DNA of 64,000 nt from Bacillus sp. BGMRC 2118 (lineage in GTDB: Bacteria; Bacillota; Bacilli; Bacillales; SA4). Position 1 is the first letter of the stretch, and each line of letters opens with the position of its first letter. Both the position numbers and the translations under genes were made by a program. Below are positions 1 through 8,194 of the stretch, piece by piece. The stretch spans positions 310,001-374,000 of the forward strand of contig VTTJ01000002.1 of assembly GCA_008364785.1 (NCBI GenBank). The letters are read 5' to 3'. Under the pieces are notes generated by a model, which saw only the letters and a list, made by a program, of their open reading frames with translations, did not search any database and was not told where the DNA came from.

Positions 1-354
1 GATGGAGCCAACTACGTAATGGAAGATATGCGTTTCTTAACGCAAGAGCATTTTGTTTGTCTCTATTTGAATACGAAAAATCAAGTTCTTCACAAACAAA
101 CGATTTTTATCGGAAGTTTAAACGCCTCCATTGTTCACCCCAGAGAAGTGTTTAAGGAAGCCTTTAGACGCTCGGCAGCCTCTATTATATGCATTCATAA
201 TCATCCGTCTGGAGACCCGGCTCCAAGTAAGGAAGACATTGAAGTAACCAAGCGGTTATCAGAATGTGGAAAAATTATTGGAATTGAATTACTCGATCAT
301 CTCATTATCGGAGATGGGAAATTTGTCAGTCTGAAAGAAAAAGGATATGTGTAG
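1..354 (+). CDS. radC: RadC/JAB-domain protein, C-terminal part
   Basis: The frame is open from the first base, so this is the end of a gene that starts before the window. It shows the JAMM/JAB metal-site pattern, [14 protein letters not shown], followed by the typical RadC ending '[17 protein letters not shown]'. RadC proteins are JAB-domain proteins of uncertain biochemical role; the old DNA-repair assignment is doubtful. A radC just before mreB is the usual Bacillus order. The stop codon lies inside the terminator loop. Confidence 0.93.
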   Translation, partial: DGANYVMEDMRFLTQEHFVCLYLNTKNQVLHKQTIFIGSLNASIVHPREVFKEAFRRSAASIICIHNHPSGDPAPSKEDIEVTKRLSECGKIIGIELLDHLIIGDGKFVSLKEKGYV

Positions 355-367
355 CACTATCCTTTTT
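338..367 (+). terminator. Terminator of radC, overlapping its stop codon
   Basis: A perfect 10-bp inverted repeat, AAAAAGGATA and TATCCTTTTT, has a 10-nt loop. The radC stop codon (352-354) lies in the loop, so the terminator is partly coding. Confidence 0.8.
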
Positions 368-460
368 GAGTCACATCATTTATAATACTCTTTGTGAGTT
401 TTTTAACTAGTGAAAACTAGTCTGATACGTGACTACTCAACATATTGTTAGAAATAGAGC

Positions 461-494
461 TTGTTCAAAAGGAATTTCTGACCATTTTGAACAA
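461..494. repeat. Perfect 10-bp inverted repeat upstream of mreB
   Basis: TTGTTCAAAA (461-470) and TTTTGAACAA (485-494) form a perfect inverted repeat with a 14-nt loop in the mreB leader. No T-run follows, so it is more likely an operator or mRNA structure than a terminator. Its function is not known to me. Confidence 0.5.
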
Positions 495-552
495 AGGTTA
501 GAAGCATAGTCAGAAGCCTGATAGATAAAAGGTTAGAAAGGAAGATACATAC

Positions 553-1578
553 ATGATAGGTACAAGAGACCTTGGAATAGATTTAGGAACAGCCAATACG
601 TTAGTATATGTAAAAGGAAAAGGGGTAGTTGTACGTGAACCGTCGGTGGTAGCAGTACAAACGAACTCCAAACACATTGTTGCCGTTGGTAATGATGCGA
701 AAAACATGATTGGTCGTACGCCTGGAAACGTTATTGCAACAAGACCGATGAAAGACGGCGTTATTGCTGATTATGAAACAACAACAACAATGATGAAATA
801 TTACATGAAACAAGCGTTAAAAAATAAAAGCTTTTTCTCTGGAAAACCGTATGTCATGATTTGTGTGCCATCTGGTATTACAGAGGTTGAGGAACGTGCT
901 GTGATTGAAGCGGCTAAACAGGCAGGCGCGAGAGAAGCTTTCACGATTGAAGAGCCGTTTGCTGCAGCAATCGGAGCAAACCTTCCAGTATGGGAACCAA
1001 CAGGTAGTATGGTTGTTGATATCGGTGGAGGAACAACTGAAGTTGCGATTATTTCATTAGGCGGTATTGTAACAAGTGAATCGATTCGTATTGCCGGTGA
1101 TGAAATGGACGATGCAATTATTCAATACATTAAGAAAAACTACAATCTTATGATCGGAGAACGTACAGCCGAGATGTTAAAGGTAGAAGCAGGTTCTGCT
1201 GGTTCACCTGATGGAATTGATGACATTGATATACGTGGACGAGACCTGTTAACTGGATTACCTAAAACGATTGCCATTTCTGCAAATGAAGTAGCAGATG
1301 CGCTAAAGGATACAGTAACTGCCATTGTTGAAGCAGTGAAGGTAACTCTAGAAAAAACACCACCGGAGCTGGCGGCTGATATTATGGACCGTGGAATCGT
1401 ATTAACGGGTGGCGGTGCATTACTTCGAAACTTAGACAAAGTAATTAGTGAGGAAACAAGCATGCCTGTACTTGTTGCAGAGAATCCGCTTGACTGTGTT
1501 GCCATCGGAACAGGAAAATCATTAGATAACATCGATCTATTTAAGAATAAAGCAAAATATTCAAACCGTAGATACTAA
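553..1578 (+). CDS. mreB: Rod-shape-determining actin homologue MreB
   Basis: MreB is a bacterial actin that polymerises under the membrane and guides lateral cell-wall synthesis. The 341-residue product has the actin phosphate-1 loop (GIDLGTANT, residues 8-16), the phosphate-2 segment ([10 protein letters not shown], about 155) and the adenosine motif ([11 protein letters not shown], about 279). Length is normal for MreB. The next genes are mreC and mreD, which marks it as MreB rather than the paralogues Mbl or MreBH. The start follows a GAAAGGAAG ribosome site. Confidence 0.97.
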   Translation: MIGTRDLGIDLGTANTLVYVKGKGVVVREPSVVAVQTNSKHIVAVGNDAKNMIGRTPGNVIATRPMKDGVIADYETTTTMMKYYMKQALKNKSFFSGKPYVMICVPSGITEVEERAVIEAAKQAGAREAFTIEEPFAAAIGANLPVWEPTGSMVVDIGGGTTEVAIISLGGIVTSESIRIAGDEMDDAIIQYIKKNYNLMIGERTAEMLKVEAGSAGSPDGIDDIDIRGRDLLTGLPKTIAISANEVADALKDTVTAIVEAVKVTLEKTPPELAADIMDRGIVLTGGGALLRNLDKVISEETSMPVLVAENPLDCVAIGTGKSLDNIDLFKNKAKYSNRRY

Positions 1579-1584
1579 CCGATG

Positions 1585-1612
1585 GACCTAAGAAGATGTT
1601 CTTAGGTCTTTC
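1585..1612 (+). terminator. Hairpin between mreB and mreC
   Basis: GACCTAAGAA and TTCTTAGGTC form a perfect 10-bp stem with a 4-nt loop, followed by a short TTTCTT. The weak T-run suggests partial termination or mRNA processing inside the mre operon rather than a full stop. Confidence 0.55.
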
Positions 1613-1713
1613 TTCGGTAAAACCTATAGAGTTTCTCCAAAGAAAGTACATAATTTAACTAAAATAGAGCCTACTAAATAGAGAGAATTAACTGTGCAAA
1701 GAGGGTGAGGATC

Positions 1714-2595
1714 ATGCCACAGTTCTTTTTAAACAAGCGGCTTATCATTTTATTAGTCAGTATCATTATTTTAGTGGCATTGATTGGCTTTTCAATAAAT
1801 GATAGAGAAAAATTAACATGGCCGGAGCAGTTTATTAAAGATTCGATGGGATGGGTTGGAGGAGTATTTCATTATCCAGCGCTAGGAGTAAAAGAGTTTG
1901 TTGAAAATGTTCAAAATTTAGAAGACACCTATAAAGAAAATAAGGAACTAAAAGCTAAATTAGAAGAATATGTGGAATTATCAGTGAAGGCAAGATCTCT
2001 TGAAGATGAAAATGAAAAGCTGAGAGCGCTGCTTGATAAACCAGAAAGTATTCGAGAATATAAAGAAATTCATGCCACAGTTATTGCAAGAAATCCAGAT
2101 CGATGGCATGAAATGTTGACACTTAATAGAGGCAGCAATCATGGAGTCGGAGTCAATATGGCTGTCATTACGTCTGATGGATTTGTAGGTAAAGTGAAAT
2201 ATGTATCACCTTTCACATCCACCATTCAGCTGCTGAGTGCACCAGACCGTACAAACCGGATATCTGCTATTATTCAAGGAAAGACCAATACCTTTGGATT
2301 AATTGAGGGCTTTGATGAAGCACGAGAATCTCTCATCTTTAAACGCATTCCATATGACGCAGAAGTGAAGGAAGGAGAAATTGTCATCTCCTCCGGAAAA
2401 GGCGGCGTCTTCCCAGAAGGGTTAATTATCGGAACCGTTACAGAAATTTTTCCATCAGAAGACGGACTTACAAAGTCGGCATACGTGAAACCTGCTGCAA
2501 ATCTATATGACATTGATCATGTCATTGTCGTTGACCGTACAATGCCGGGAGCAGAGGATATTAAAGAAAGTGAAGAAGAGGGGGAAGAGAATTGA
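1714..2595 (+). CDS. mreC: Rod-shape-determining protein MreC
   Basis: MreC is a single-pass membrane protein that links MreB filaments to the wall-synthesis machinery outside the cell. There is a membrane segment near residues 8-26, a coiled coil near 65-110 rich in E, K and L, and then the extracellular beta-domain. I chose the ATG at 1714 because it gives the typical start right before 'NKRLIILL'; an in-frame GTG at 1705 falls within the GAGGGTGAGG ribosome site. About 293 residues, a normal length. It overlaps mreD by 4 bases. Confidence 0.95.
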   Translation: MPQFFLNKRLIILLVSIIILVALIGFSINDREKLTWPEQFIKDSMGWVGGVFHYPALGVKEFVENVQNLEDTYKENKELKAKLEEYVELSVKARSLEDENEKLRALLDKPESIREYKEIHATVIARNPDRWHEMLTLNRGSNHGVGVNMAVITSDGFVGKVKYVSPFTSTIQLLSAPDRTNRISAIIQGKTNTFGLIEGFDEARESLIFKRIPYDAEVKEGEIVISSGKGGVFPEGLIIGTVTEIFPSEDGLTKSAYVKPAANLYDIDHVIVVDRTMPGAEDIKESEEEGEEN

Positions 2596-3110
2596 GGAAA
2601 TGGTTCCTTCCCACTCTAGCTTTTTTTTGTTTTATTTTCGAGAGTGTATTTGTATCAGTCTTACCTTCTGAGATTTTTGGTATGGAACGAATTCTCGTTC
2701 CTCGATTTGTGTTAATAATTGTTGGGTTTGTTGCCATGTTTACAAAGGCACGAACAGGTATGATTTACGGAGTGGTTCTTGGTTTGTTTTATGACTTACT
2801 TTATACAAACTTAATTGGTGTCTATATGTTTGGATTTACTTTGTTAGCTTACGTTGTTGCCTGGATGAGTAAGTTTGTACAAGTTAATACTTTTACTGTC
2901 ACCATCATTAGTTTATTCATGATCACCTTACTGGACTTCTATGTGTACGGCATTCAATATTTATTAGGAAATACATCCATTGGTGTATCAGAGTTTTTAC
3001 TCATTCGTTTATTCCCAACGTTAATTTTGAACTTGGCGTTCGTCATCTTTTTATTTGTCCCATTAAGACGACAATTTTTTAAAATTATTGATACAAATAC
3101 CGATTCGTGA
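2592..3110 (+). CDS. mreD: Rod-shape-determining membrane protein MreD
   Basis: MreD is a small polytopic membrane protein of the elongasome. The 172-residue product is strongly hydrophobic with about five membrane segments and ends in a charged tail. The TTG start sits within TTGA, which also holds the mreC stop, so translation is probably coupled; a GAAGAGGGGGAAGAG stretch precedes it. Identification rests on position and topology. Confidence 0.92.
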   Translation: MRKWFLPTLAFFCFIFESVFVSVLPSEIFGMERILVPRFVLIIVGFVAMFTKARTGMIYGVVLGLFYDLLYTNLIGVYMFGFTLLAYVVAWMSKFVQVNTFTVTIISLFMITLLDFYVYGIQYLLGNTSIGVSEFLLIRLFPTLILNLAFVIFLFVPLRRQFFKIIDTNTDS

Positions 3111-3120
3111 TGTACAATTA

Positions 3121-3167
3121 AACTTGGCTGGCACTTAATGAAGACAATAGTGCCAGCCAAGTTTTTC
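3121..3167 (+). terminator. Terminator of the mre operon
   Basis: A 15-bp perfect inverted repeat (AACTTGGCTGGCACT against AGTGCCAGCCAAGTT) is followed by TTTT. It closes the mreBCD unit and separates it from minCD. From here to minC I see no further gene. Confidence 0.9.
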
Positions 3168-3407
3168 TTAGTAAAGGAAATACAATAAAGACAAACCCAA
3201 TACCTAGGACTCATGACCTTGTGTAATCCATGTCCTTTCGATTTTCTATGAAAGAAAGACAATTTGCTACGAAAAATGAGCAGATAAATGGTATAGTTAT
3301 AGTATAGAAAGTCTCTGGAATGGTACGTTTTGAAAAAGATTTTCGAATAGGAAAAGAAGGAAAATCAAATGCTCCTGTCGAATTTCTACTATATGAGGTG
3401 AGCGTAA

Positions 3408-4091
3408 GTGAAAGGCAGTAAGCAGCAATTTGTCACAATAAAAGGAACGAAAGATGGCTTAACGTTACATCTCGATGATCGTTGTTCTTTTCAAGAGCTT
3501 ATAACGGAGATTGAGGAAAAGCTGTCAGGAAATCAACATATACAGCAAGATAGTCCTCTTATCACAGTTCATGTAAAGGTAGGAATGCGTTACATAACAA
3601 AAAATGAAGAGGAATTGCTTAGAACGTTAATACGTAAGCAGAAAAACTTAGTAGTTGGATCTATTGAATCTGAAGTTATAACAAAAGCAGAGGCGCAGGA
3701 GCTTAAGAAGCAATCTGAAATTACAACAGTTTGCAGAATGGTCCGTTCTGGACAAGTGCTTGAAGTGCCAGGAGATTTATTACTCATAGGAGATGTGAAT
3801 CCCGGTGGAACCGTAATGGCTGGTGGTAATATATTTGTCATGGGATCACTTCGTGGACATGCCTATGCAGGAATTCATGGAGATACAGACTCGGTAGTCG
3901 TTGCATCTGTCATGAAGCCAACAGGATTGAAAATTGGGGAAATTTTAAATAGAGCACATGAATTCCAGGCAGATGAAAGCAATGACATGGAATGTGCGTA
4001 TATAAATGAGGAAAATAGAATCATCATAGATCGTTTACAGGTTTTATCTCATCTAAGACCAAATTTAACGAGATTAGAGAGGGGAATTTAG
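3408..4091 (+). CDS. minC: Septum site-determining protein MinC
   Basis: MinC inhibits FtsZ assembly away from midcell and is brought to the membrane by MinD. The N-terminal domain (about 1-100) is variable. The C-terminal part is a beta-helix seen in repeats such as '[28 protein letters not shown]' split over residues 126-152. The GTG start at 3408 follows GAGGTGAG. About 227 residues, normal. It is followed after one base by minD. Confidence 0.95.
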   Translation: MKGSKQQFVTIKGTKDGLTLHLDDRCSFQELITEIEEKLSGNQHIQQDSPLITVHVKVGMRYITKNEEELLRTLIRKQKNLVVGSIESEVITKAEAQELKKQSEITTVCRMVRSGQVLEVPGDLLLIGDVNPGGTVMAGGNIFVMGSLRGHAYAGIHGDTDSVVVASVMKPTGLKIGEILNRAHEFQADESNDMECAYINEENRIIIDRLQVLSHLRPNLTRLERGI

Positions 4092-4092
4092 C

Positions 4093-4887
4093 GTGGGAGA
4101 GGCAATTGTTATAACATCTGGAAAAGGCGGCGTAGGTAAAACGACAACATCTGCAAATATTGGTACTGCGCTTGCTCTTTCAGGTAAACGTGTTTGTTTA
4201 GTTGATACAGATATCGGCTTACGTAATTTAGATGTCGTCATGGGACTTGAAAATCGAATTATTTATGATTTAGTTGATGTCATTAATGGACGTTGTAAAA
4301 CACACCAAGCGTTAATTAAAGATAAAAGATTTGAGTGCTTATACTTATTACCTGCAGCCCAAACTGTAGATAAAACAGCAGTTCAGCCGGAGCAAATGAA
4401 AAAGCTTATTACAGAACTGAAGCAGGACTATGATTATGTTATTATTGATTGCCCGGCAGGAATTGAACAAGGCTTTAAAAACGCAGTTGCCGGTGCAGAT
4501 AAAGCCATTGTTGTCACAACACCGGAAATTTCTTCTGTTCGTGATGCTGACAGAATTATTGGTTTATTAGAAAGAGAATCGATTGAACCGCCAAAACTAG
4601 TGATTAACCGTATTCGTAACCACATGATGAAAACAGGTGAAATGCTGGATGTCGATGAAATTCTATCCGTCTTAGCCATTGATCTGCTAGGCATTGTAGC
4701 AGATGACGACAGTGTAATTCGTGCGTCTAACAGCGGAGAACCAATTGCCCTAGATCCATCAAGTAAAGCATCACTAGCCTACCGAAATATTGCCAGACGA
4801 ATTTTAGGTGAATCTGTTCCTCTTCAAGTATTAGATGAAGAAAAGGGAGTTTTCACAAAGGTAAAAAAATTCTTCGGGATTAGATAA
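4093..4887 (+). CDS. minD: Septum site-determining ATPase MinD
   Basis: MinD is a membrane-associated P-loop ATPase that positions MinC. The deviant Walker A motif GKGGVGKTT is at residues 10-18, and 'LVDTDIGLRNLD' follows at about 36-47. The C-terminus has a basic-hydrophobic segment (FTKVKKFFG), as expected of the membrane-targeting helix. The start is GTG, one base after the minC stop. Length 264, normal. Confidence 0.97.
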   Translation: MGEAIVITSGKGGVGKTTTSANIGTALALSGKRVCLVDTDIGLRNLDVVMGLENRIIYDLVDVINGRCKTHQALIKDKRFECLYLLPAAQTVDKTAVQPEQMKKLITELKQDYDYVIIDCPAGIEQGFKNAVAGADKAIVVTTPEISSVRDADRIIGLLERESIEPPKLVINRIRNHMMKTGEMLDVDEILSVLAIDLLGIVADDDSVIRASNSGEPIALDPSSKASLAYRNIARRILGESVPLQVLDEEKGVFTKVKKFFGIR

Positions 4888-4896
4888 TGGACGTTC

Positions 4897-4927
4897 AAAA
4901 GCTATCCGTAAATTGGATAGCTTTTTT
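4897..4927 (+). terminator. Terminator of minCD
   Basis: AAAAGCTATCC and GGATAGCTTTTTT pair around a 7-nt loop, ending in a T-run. Confidence 0.88.
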
Positions 4928-5134
4928 AGTGTTGTCTATTTTCATATAGGTTGTTGATTTTCGAATGTGACAAGGAATACGTTAGTATAACGTTTTGGGG
5001 CAGCTATTCTTCAAAGTCATGAATTCTACTTGTTTACTATCTATAAAAGGTGAATTTTTTGGTTTAAAAGCAAAATGTTTACGAAAAGCACCTTAGTGTA
5101 AGCAAATAATTTCCCAAAAACAAAGATTTTTCAG

Positions 5135-5140
5135 TATAAT
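5135..5140 (+). promoter_or_regulatory. Probable -10 of the FMN riboswitch transcript
   Basis: A perfect TATAAT lies 25 bases before the riboswitch. The -35 (TTCCCA, 5111-5116, 18-bp spacer) is poor, so strength is uncertain. Confidence 0.6.
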
Positions 5141-5164
5141 AAAGAAGTAACTAAATAAAGATCT

Positions 5165-5288
5165 ATCTTCGGGGCAGGGTGAAATTCCCGATCGGCGGTA
5201 ATAAGAAGCATTCTTTAAGCCCGCGAGCCTTTTAGGCAGGATTTGGTGCAATTCCAAAGCCGACAGTATAGTCTGGATGGGAGAAGAT
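5165..5288 (+). ncRNA. FMN riboswitch (RFN element)
   Basis: The conserved RFN blocks are all present: 'GGGGCAGGGTGAAATTCCC', 'GATCGGCGGT', 'AGCCCGCGAGC' and 'GATTTGGTG' through 'AAAGCCGACAGT' to 'GGATGGGAGAAGAT'. The closing helix P1 is ATCTTC (5165-5170) with GAAGAT (5283-5288). It binds FMN and controls the gene below it, here the riboflavin transporter. With the terminator at 5349 it should act by attenuation. Confidence 0.97.
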
Positions 5289-5348
5289 GGAGGTTTTGCA
5301 GACGTTCAAAAAATTATCAGTTAAGAACGTTTATTAAAGCTGCCTTCT

Positions 5349-5380
5349 AACTCCCTCATTAAATTGAGGGAGTTTATTTG
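5349..5380 (+). terminator. Riboswitch expression-platform terminator
   Basis: AACTCCCTCA and TGAGGGAGTT form a perfect 10-bp stem with a 6-nt loop, then TATTTGTTG. It lies between the FMN aptamer and ribU, where FMN-dependent termination is expected. Confidence 0.8.
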
Positions 5381-5489
5381 TTGCTGCATTGCAATAGTCG
5401 CGCAGTATTGACGTAAACATTCACTACAGGTAGGATACACTCTGCGAACCTCTCTTCCTAACGTGATGGATCAACGGAGGAGAGACACA

Positions 5490-6050
5490 ATGATAAAGAC
5501 AGAAAGATTTAACGTAAGGACCCTTGTTTCAATTGGAATGCTGAGCAGTATTTCGTATTTGTTAATGCTGCTGAATTTTCCACTGCCGCTATTCCCTAAT
5601 TTTTTGTTTATCGATTTTAGTGATATTCCAGCACTAATAGCAACCATTATGTTTGGTCCGCTTGCAGGAATCATCGTTGTCTTATTAAAGAATGTGATAA
5701 ACTTTTTAATGTTGGGAAGTCCAACTGGTGTACCTGTTGGTCATATTGCAAACTTTTTAGCCGGCACGATATTTATTTTGCCAACCTACTTTGTCTATAA
5801 AAAAATAGGTGAGAAAAAAGGACTAATGATCGCACTTGGTGTTGGAACAATCGTTATGTCAGTTGTTATGAGTATTTTAAACTATTTTCTAATTCTACCA
5901 GCCTATACGTACTTCTTACAGGCGCCGGATATGAGAAACTTAGTCGTACCTGCTATTTTTCCGTTTAACCTTATTAAAGGTGTGCTGATGTCATCTGTAT
6001 TTATCCTTGTGTTTGTCAGAATAAAAGGCTGGATTACTAGATTTGCATAA
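5490..6050 (+). CDS. ribU: Riboflavin ECF transporter S component RibU
   Basis: RibU is the substrate-binding membrane subunit of an energy-coupling-factor importer for riboflavin. The 186-residue protein has about six hydrophobic segments and the family signatures 'FIDFSDIPALIATIMFGPLAG' (split around residue 43) and 'GSPTGVPVGHIANFLAG'. The ATG at 5490 has a GGAGGAGAG ribosome site; an in-frame GTG at 5463 would overlap that site. The upstream FMN riboswitch confirms the vitamin B2 role. The ATPase subunits are not in this window. Confidence 0.95.
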   Translation: MIKTERFNVRTLVSIGMLSSISYLLMLLNFPLPLFPNFLFIDFSDIPALIATIMFGPLAGIIVVLLKNVINFLMLGSPTGVPVGHIANFLAGTIFILPTYFVYKKIGEKKGLMIALGVGTIVMSVVMSILNYFLILPAYTYFLQAPDMRNLVVPAIFPFNLIKGVLMSSVFILVFVRIKGWITRFA

Positions 6051-6058
6051 ACCTTTAC

Positions 6059-6087
6059 GAGCTCCCGATTATTCGGGGGCTTTTTAA
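6059..6087 (+). terminator. Terminator of ribU
   Basis: AGCTCCCG and CGGGGGCT pair around ATTATT and are followed by TTTTT. Confidence 0.8.
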
Positions 6088-6170
6088 TTTAGTAGTACTC
6101 AAGGTTTGATGCCGTTCTGTACATAATTTGAATTCATTCACCTCAATAACTGCTATGGACGTCTATTATT

Positions 6171-6360
6171 TCGGCGAGTTGAAACTTAATTCGGCGACGT
6201 AGTCCTATTTCAATCAATATTTGACAAAATTCAACGAAACTGAAACGTTTTCCGACGAAAGTTAAGGGGGATTCGGCGAAATTCAGTTGCGATTCGGCGA
6301 TATCATATTTATCCGGCGAACTGAAGTTGTAATCGGCGAAGCTACCATCTTTTCGGCGAA
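6171..6360. repeat. Phased TCGGCGA array 1
   Basis: The core TCGGCGA, or a close variant, starts at 6171, 6191, 6211 (decayed), 6231, 6251, 6273, 6294, 6313, 6333 and 6353. Steps are 19-22 bp, close to two helical turns, while the DNA between cores varies. The steps are not a constant multiple of three, so this is not selected as coding sequence. It fills most of the gap between ribU and spoIVFA and is read in the opposite orientation to array 2 (23411-23580). Confidence 0.8.
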
Positions 6361-6429
6361 CTCTCCAATGTAACAGCACAAGCATAGAAAAGCTTAGTAA
6401 AAATAACTCATGCATTCCTCCTGTTTCTT

Positions 6430-6458
6430 GCATATATCCTCCGGACAAGTCATAAGAT
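6430..6458 (+). promoter_or_regulatory. Possible sigma-E promoter of spoIVFA
   Basis: GCATAT (6430-6435) and CATAAGAT (6451-6458) are 15 bp apart, resembling the mother-cell sigma-E -35 (ATAT core) and -10 (CATA...T) elements. SpoIVF genes are known sigma-E targets in B. subtilis. The match is by eye. Confidence 0.45.
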
Positions 6459-6488
6459 GTACAAACTCTACTTTAAGGAATGATGAAA

Positions 6489-7271
6489 ATGAGTAAACGT
6501 GCGGATGATATTCGGAAGCGTATAGCAATGCGGAAAAAGGAACGCGGTCAGCTTTCCTCTCATAAGAAGTCCAGACCTGTTTCTACATATCTTGCTAGTG
6601 ATGAGGAAAAGTACGGTGTGTCTCCATTTGATTCGTATGAAGGAGGAGGAGAGTCGTCACATCCTCTATTTAGTAAAGAGTGGTTTATGTTTAAGGTACT
6701 AGCCGCAGCGGCTTTACTACTGGTGGTCGCTATTATGTACAGAGATGGTTCAGCTCGATTTGAACCAGCACGTGATTTTGTATCAAAAACAATGGAAAGT
6801 GAATTTCAGTTTGCAGCTGTTACATCTTGGTATGAAGATCAATTTGGAAAGCCGTTATCACTCCTTCCAACAAAGGTAAAAGAAACAACCGAAAAGACAG
6901 TACCAGTTGAAAATTACGCAGTTCCGGCATCCGGTAGAGTACTAGAAGGTTTTGAGAAAAACGGACAAGGAATCATGGTAGAGACTGGGACAAATTCAAC
7001 TGTGACAGCAATAAATGAAGGAATGATTACATTTATTGGTCAAAAGGATGAAATTGAAGGCATTACGGTTGTCGTCCAGCACAGTGATAAATCGGAATCC
7101 TGGTATGGAAACCTGGAAACATCGGATGTGAAATTATATGACTTCGTGGAACAGAAGACGAAAATAGGAACTGCAACATCTAATGAAAATGGAGTGAACG
7201 GAACATTCTATTTTGCTATAAAAAAAGGGGATAGCTTTATTGACCCAATTCAGGTGATTGACTTTGAATAA
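6489..7271 (+). CDS. spoIVFA: Stage IV sporulation protein FA
   Basis: SpoIVFA anchors and holds inactive the SpoIVFB protease in the mother-cell membrane until a forespore signal arrives. The N-terminal cytoplasmic region is basic (RKRIAMRKKERGQ), a single membrane segment lies near residues 68-85, and the C-terminal extracytoplasmic region looks like a degenerate LytM/M23 domain without an intact metal site. I chose the ATG at 6489 by its distance from TAAGGA; ATGs at 6480 and 6483 are too close. It overlaps spoIVFB. Confidence 0.93.
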   Translation: MSKRADDIRKRIAMRKKERGQLSSHKKSRPVSTYLASDEEKYGVSPFDSYEGGGESSHPLFSKEWFMFKVLAAAALLLVVAIMYRDGSARFEPARDFVSKTMESEFQFAAVTSWYEDQFGKPLSLLPTKVKETTEKTVPVENYAVPASGRVLEGFEKNGQGIMVETGTNSTVTAINEGMITFIGQKDEIEGITVVVQHSDKSESWYGNLETSDVKLYDFVEQKTKIGTATSNENGVNGTFYFAIKKGDSFIDPIQVIDFE

Positions 7272-8133
7272 AGCATTAACAGGGTTACTACAAAAGTTTT
7301 CTATTCACCCGTTATTTTGGGTGATTATCGGAATTAGCATTATTACTGCCCACTTCAAAGAACTGCTTATTGTATTTTGTATTGTGTTAATTCATGAACT
7401 GGGTCATGCAAGTATGGCCCTTTTTTTTAGGTTTAGAATTAAGAAAATTCAATTGCTTCCATTTGGGGGAGTAGTAGAATTAGATGAACATGGAAACCGT
7501 CCGTTGAAAGAAGAGCTGCTCGTCATCCTAGCAGGACCAGTGCAGCATATTTGGATGATGGGCCTTGGTTTCTTCTTGCATGAAATGAATCTTCTATCAA
7601 CTACCTATTATGAGCTATTTATTTATCATAATCTTGTGATTTTATTGTTCAATCTCCTCCCGATCTGGCCATTAGACGGAGGGAAGCTATTATTTTTACT
7701 TTTCTCTTATTATATGTCGTTTTCAAAAGCTCATCGCTTTACCATCATCACTTCTATTGGTTTACTCATCCTGTTTGCTGGTGTTTCATTCACAATTGAA
7801 CCGCTACAATTGAATTTATGGGTCATTTTCTTATTTCTCGTTATTTCCCTTTATCATGAATGGAAGCAAAGTAACTTTGTGTACGTCCGATTTTTACTAG
7901 AGAGGTATTATGGCAATAATCGTAAGATCTCTAGGCTTAAGCCCATTCTTGTGAAAGAAGCAGATGAAATTATGGATGTATTAAGCAAATTTTATCGAGG
8001 ATATAAGCACCACATTGTCATTATGGAAAACAATAAGAAACGGTTTGAACTTGATGAAAATGAATTGCTTCATGCGTATTTTGCTGAAAAGCTTACATCT
8101 TCTAAGATGAAGGACTTCATACACGAATATTGA
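7264..8133 (+). CDS. spoIVFB: Intramembrane metalloprotease SpoIVFB (pro-sigma-K processing)
   Basis: SpoIVFB is a site-2-protease family enzyme that cleaves pro-sigma-K in the mother cell. The zinc motif HELGH is in a membrane segment near residue 44, and the second motif 'NLLPIWPLDGGK' follows near 130. A CBS-like C-terminal part ends the protein. The TTG at 7264 gives the family start MNK and is 6 nt after AGGTGA; a TTG at 7258 would be too close to it. The reading frame overlaps the end of spoIVFA, so translation is probably coupled. Confidence 0.95.
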   Translation: MNKALTGLLQKFSIHPLFWVIIGISIITAHFKELLIVFCIVLIHELGHASMALFFRFRIKKIQLLPFGGVVELDEHGNRPLKEELLVILAGPVQHIWMMGLGFFLHEMNLLSTTYYELFIYHNLVILLFNLLPIWPLDGGKLLFLLFSYYMSFSKAHRFTIITSIGLLILFAGVSFTIEPLQLNLWVIFLFLVISLYHEWKQSNFVYVRFLLERYYGNNRKISRLKPILVKEADEIMDVLSKFYRGYKHHIVIMENNKKRFELDENELLHAYFAEKLTSSKMKDFIHEY

Positions 8134-8194
8134 CTTCCACGTCAAAGAACCAGTAAAGTGATAGTAATGACAGTAGAAATAAGTGGTGATTGAC

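Noticed and set aside
6143..6448. Open minus-strand frame across array 1
   Set aside because: Its repeats come from the 20-bp core; steps of 19-22 bp do not keep a protein repeat in frame, and no ribosome site was found.
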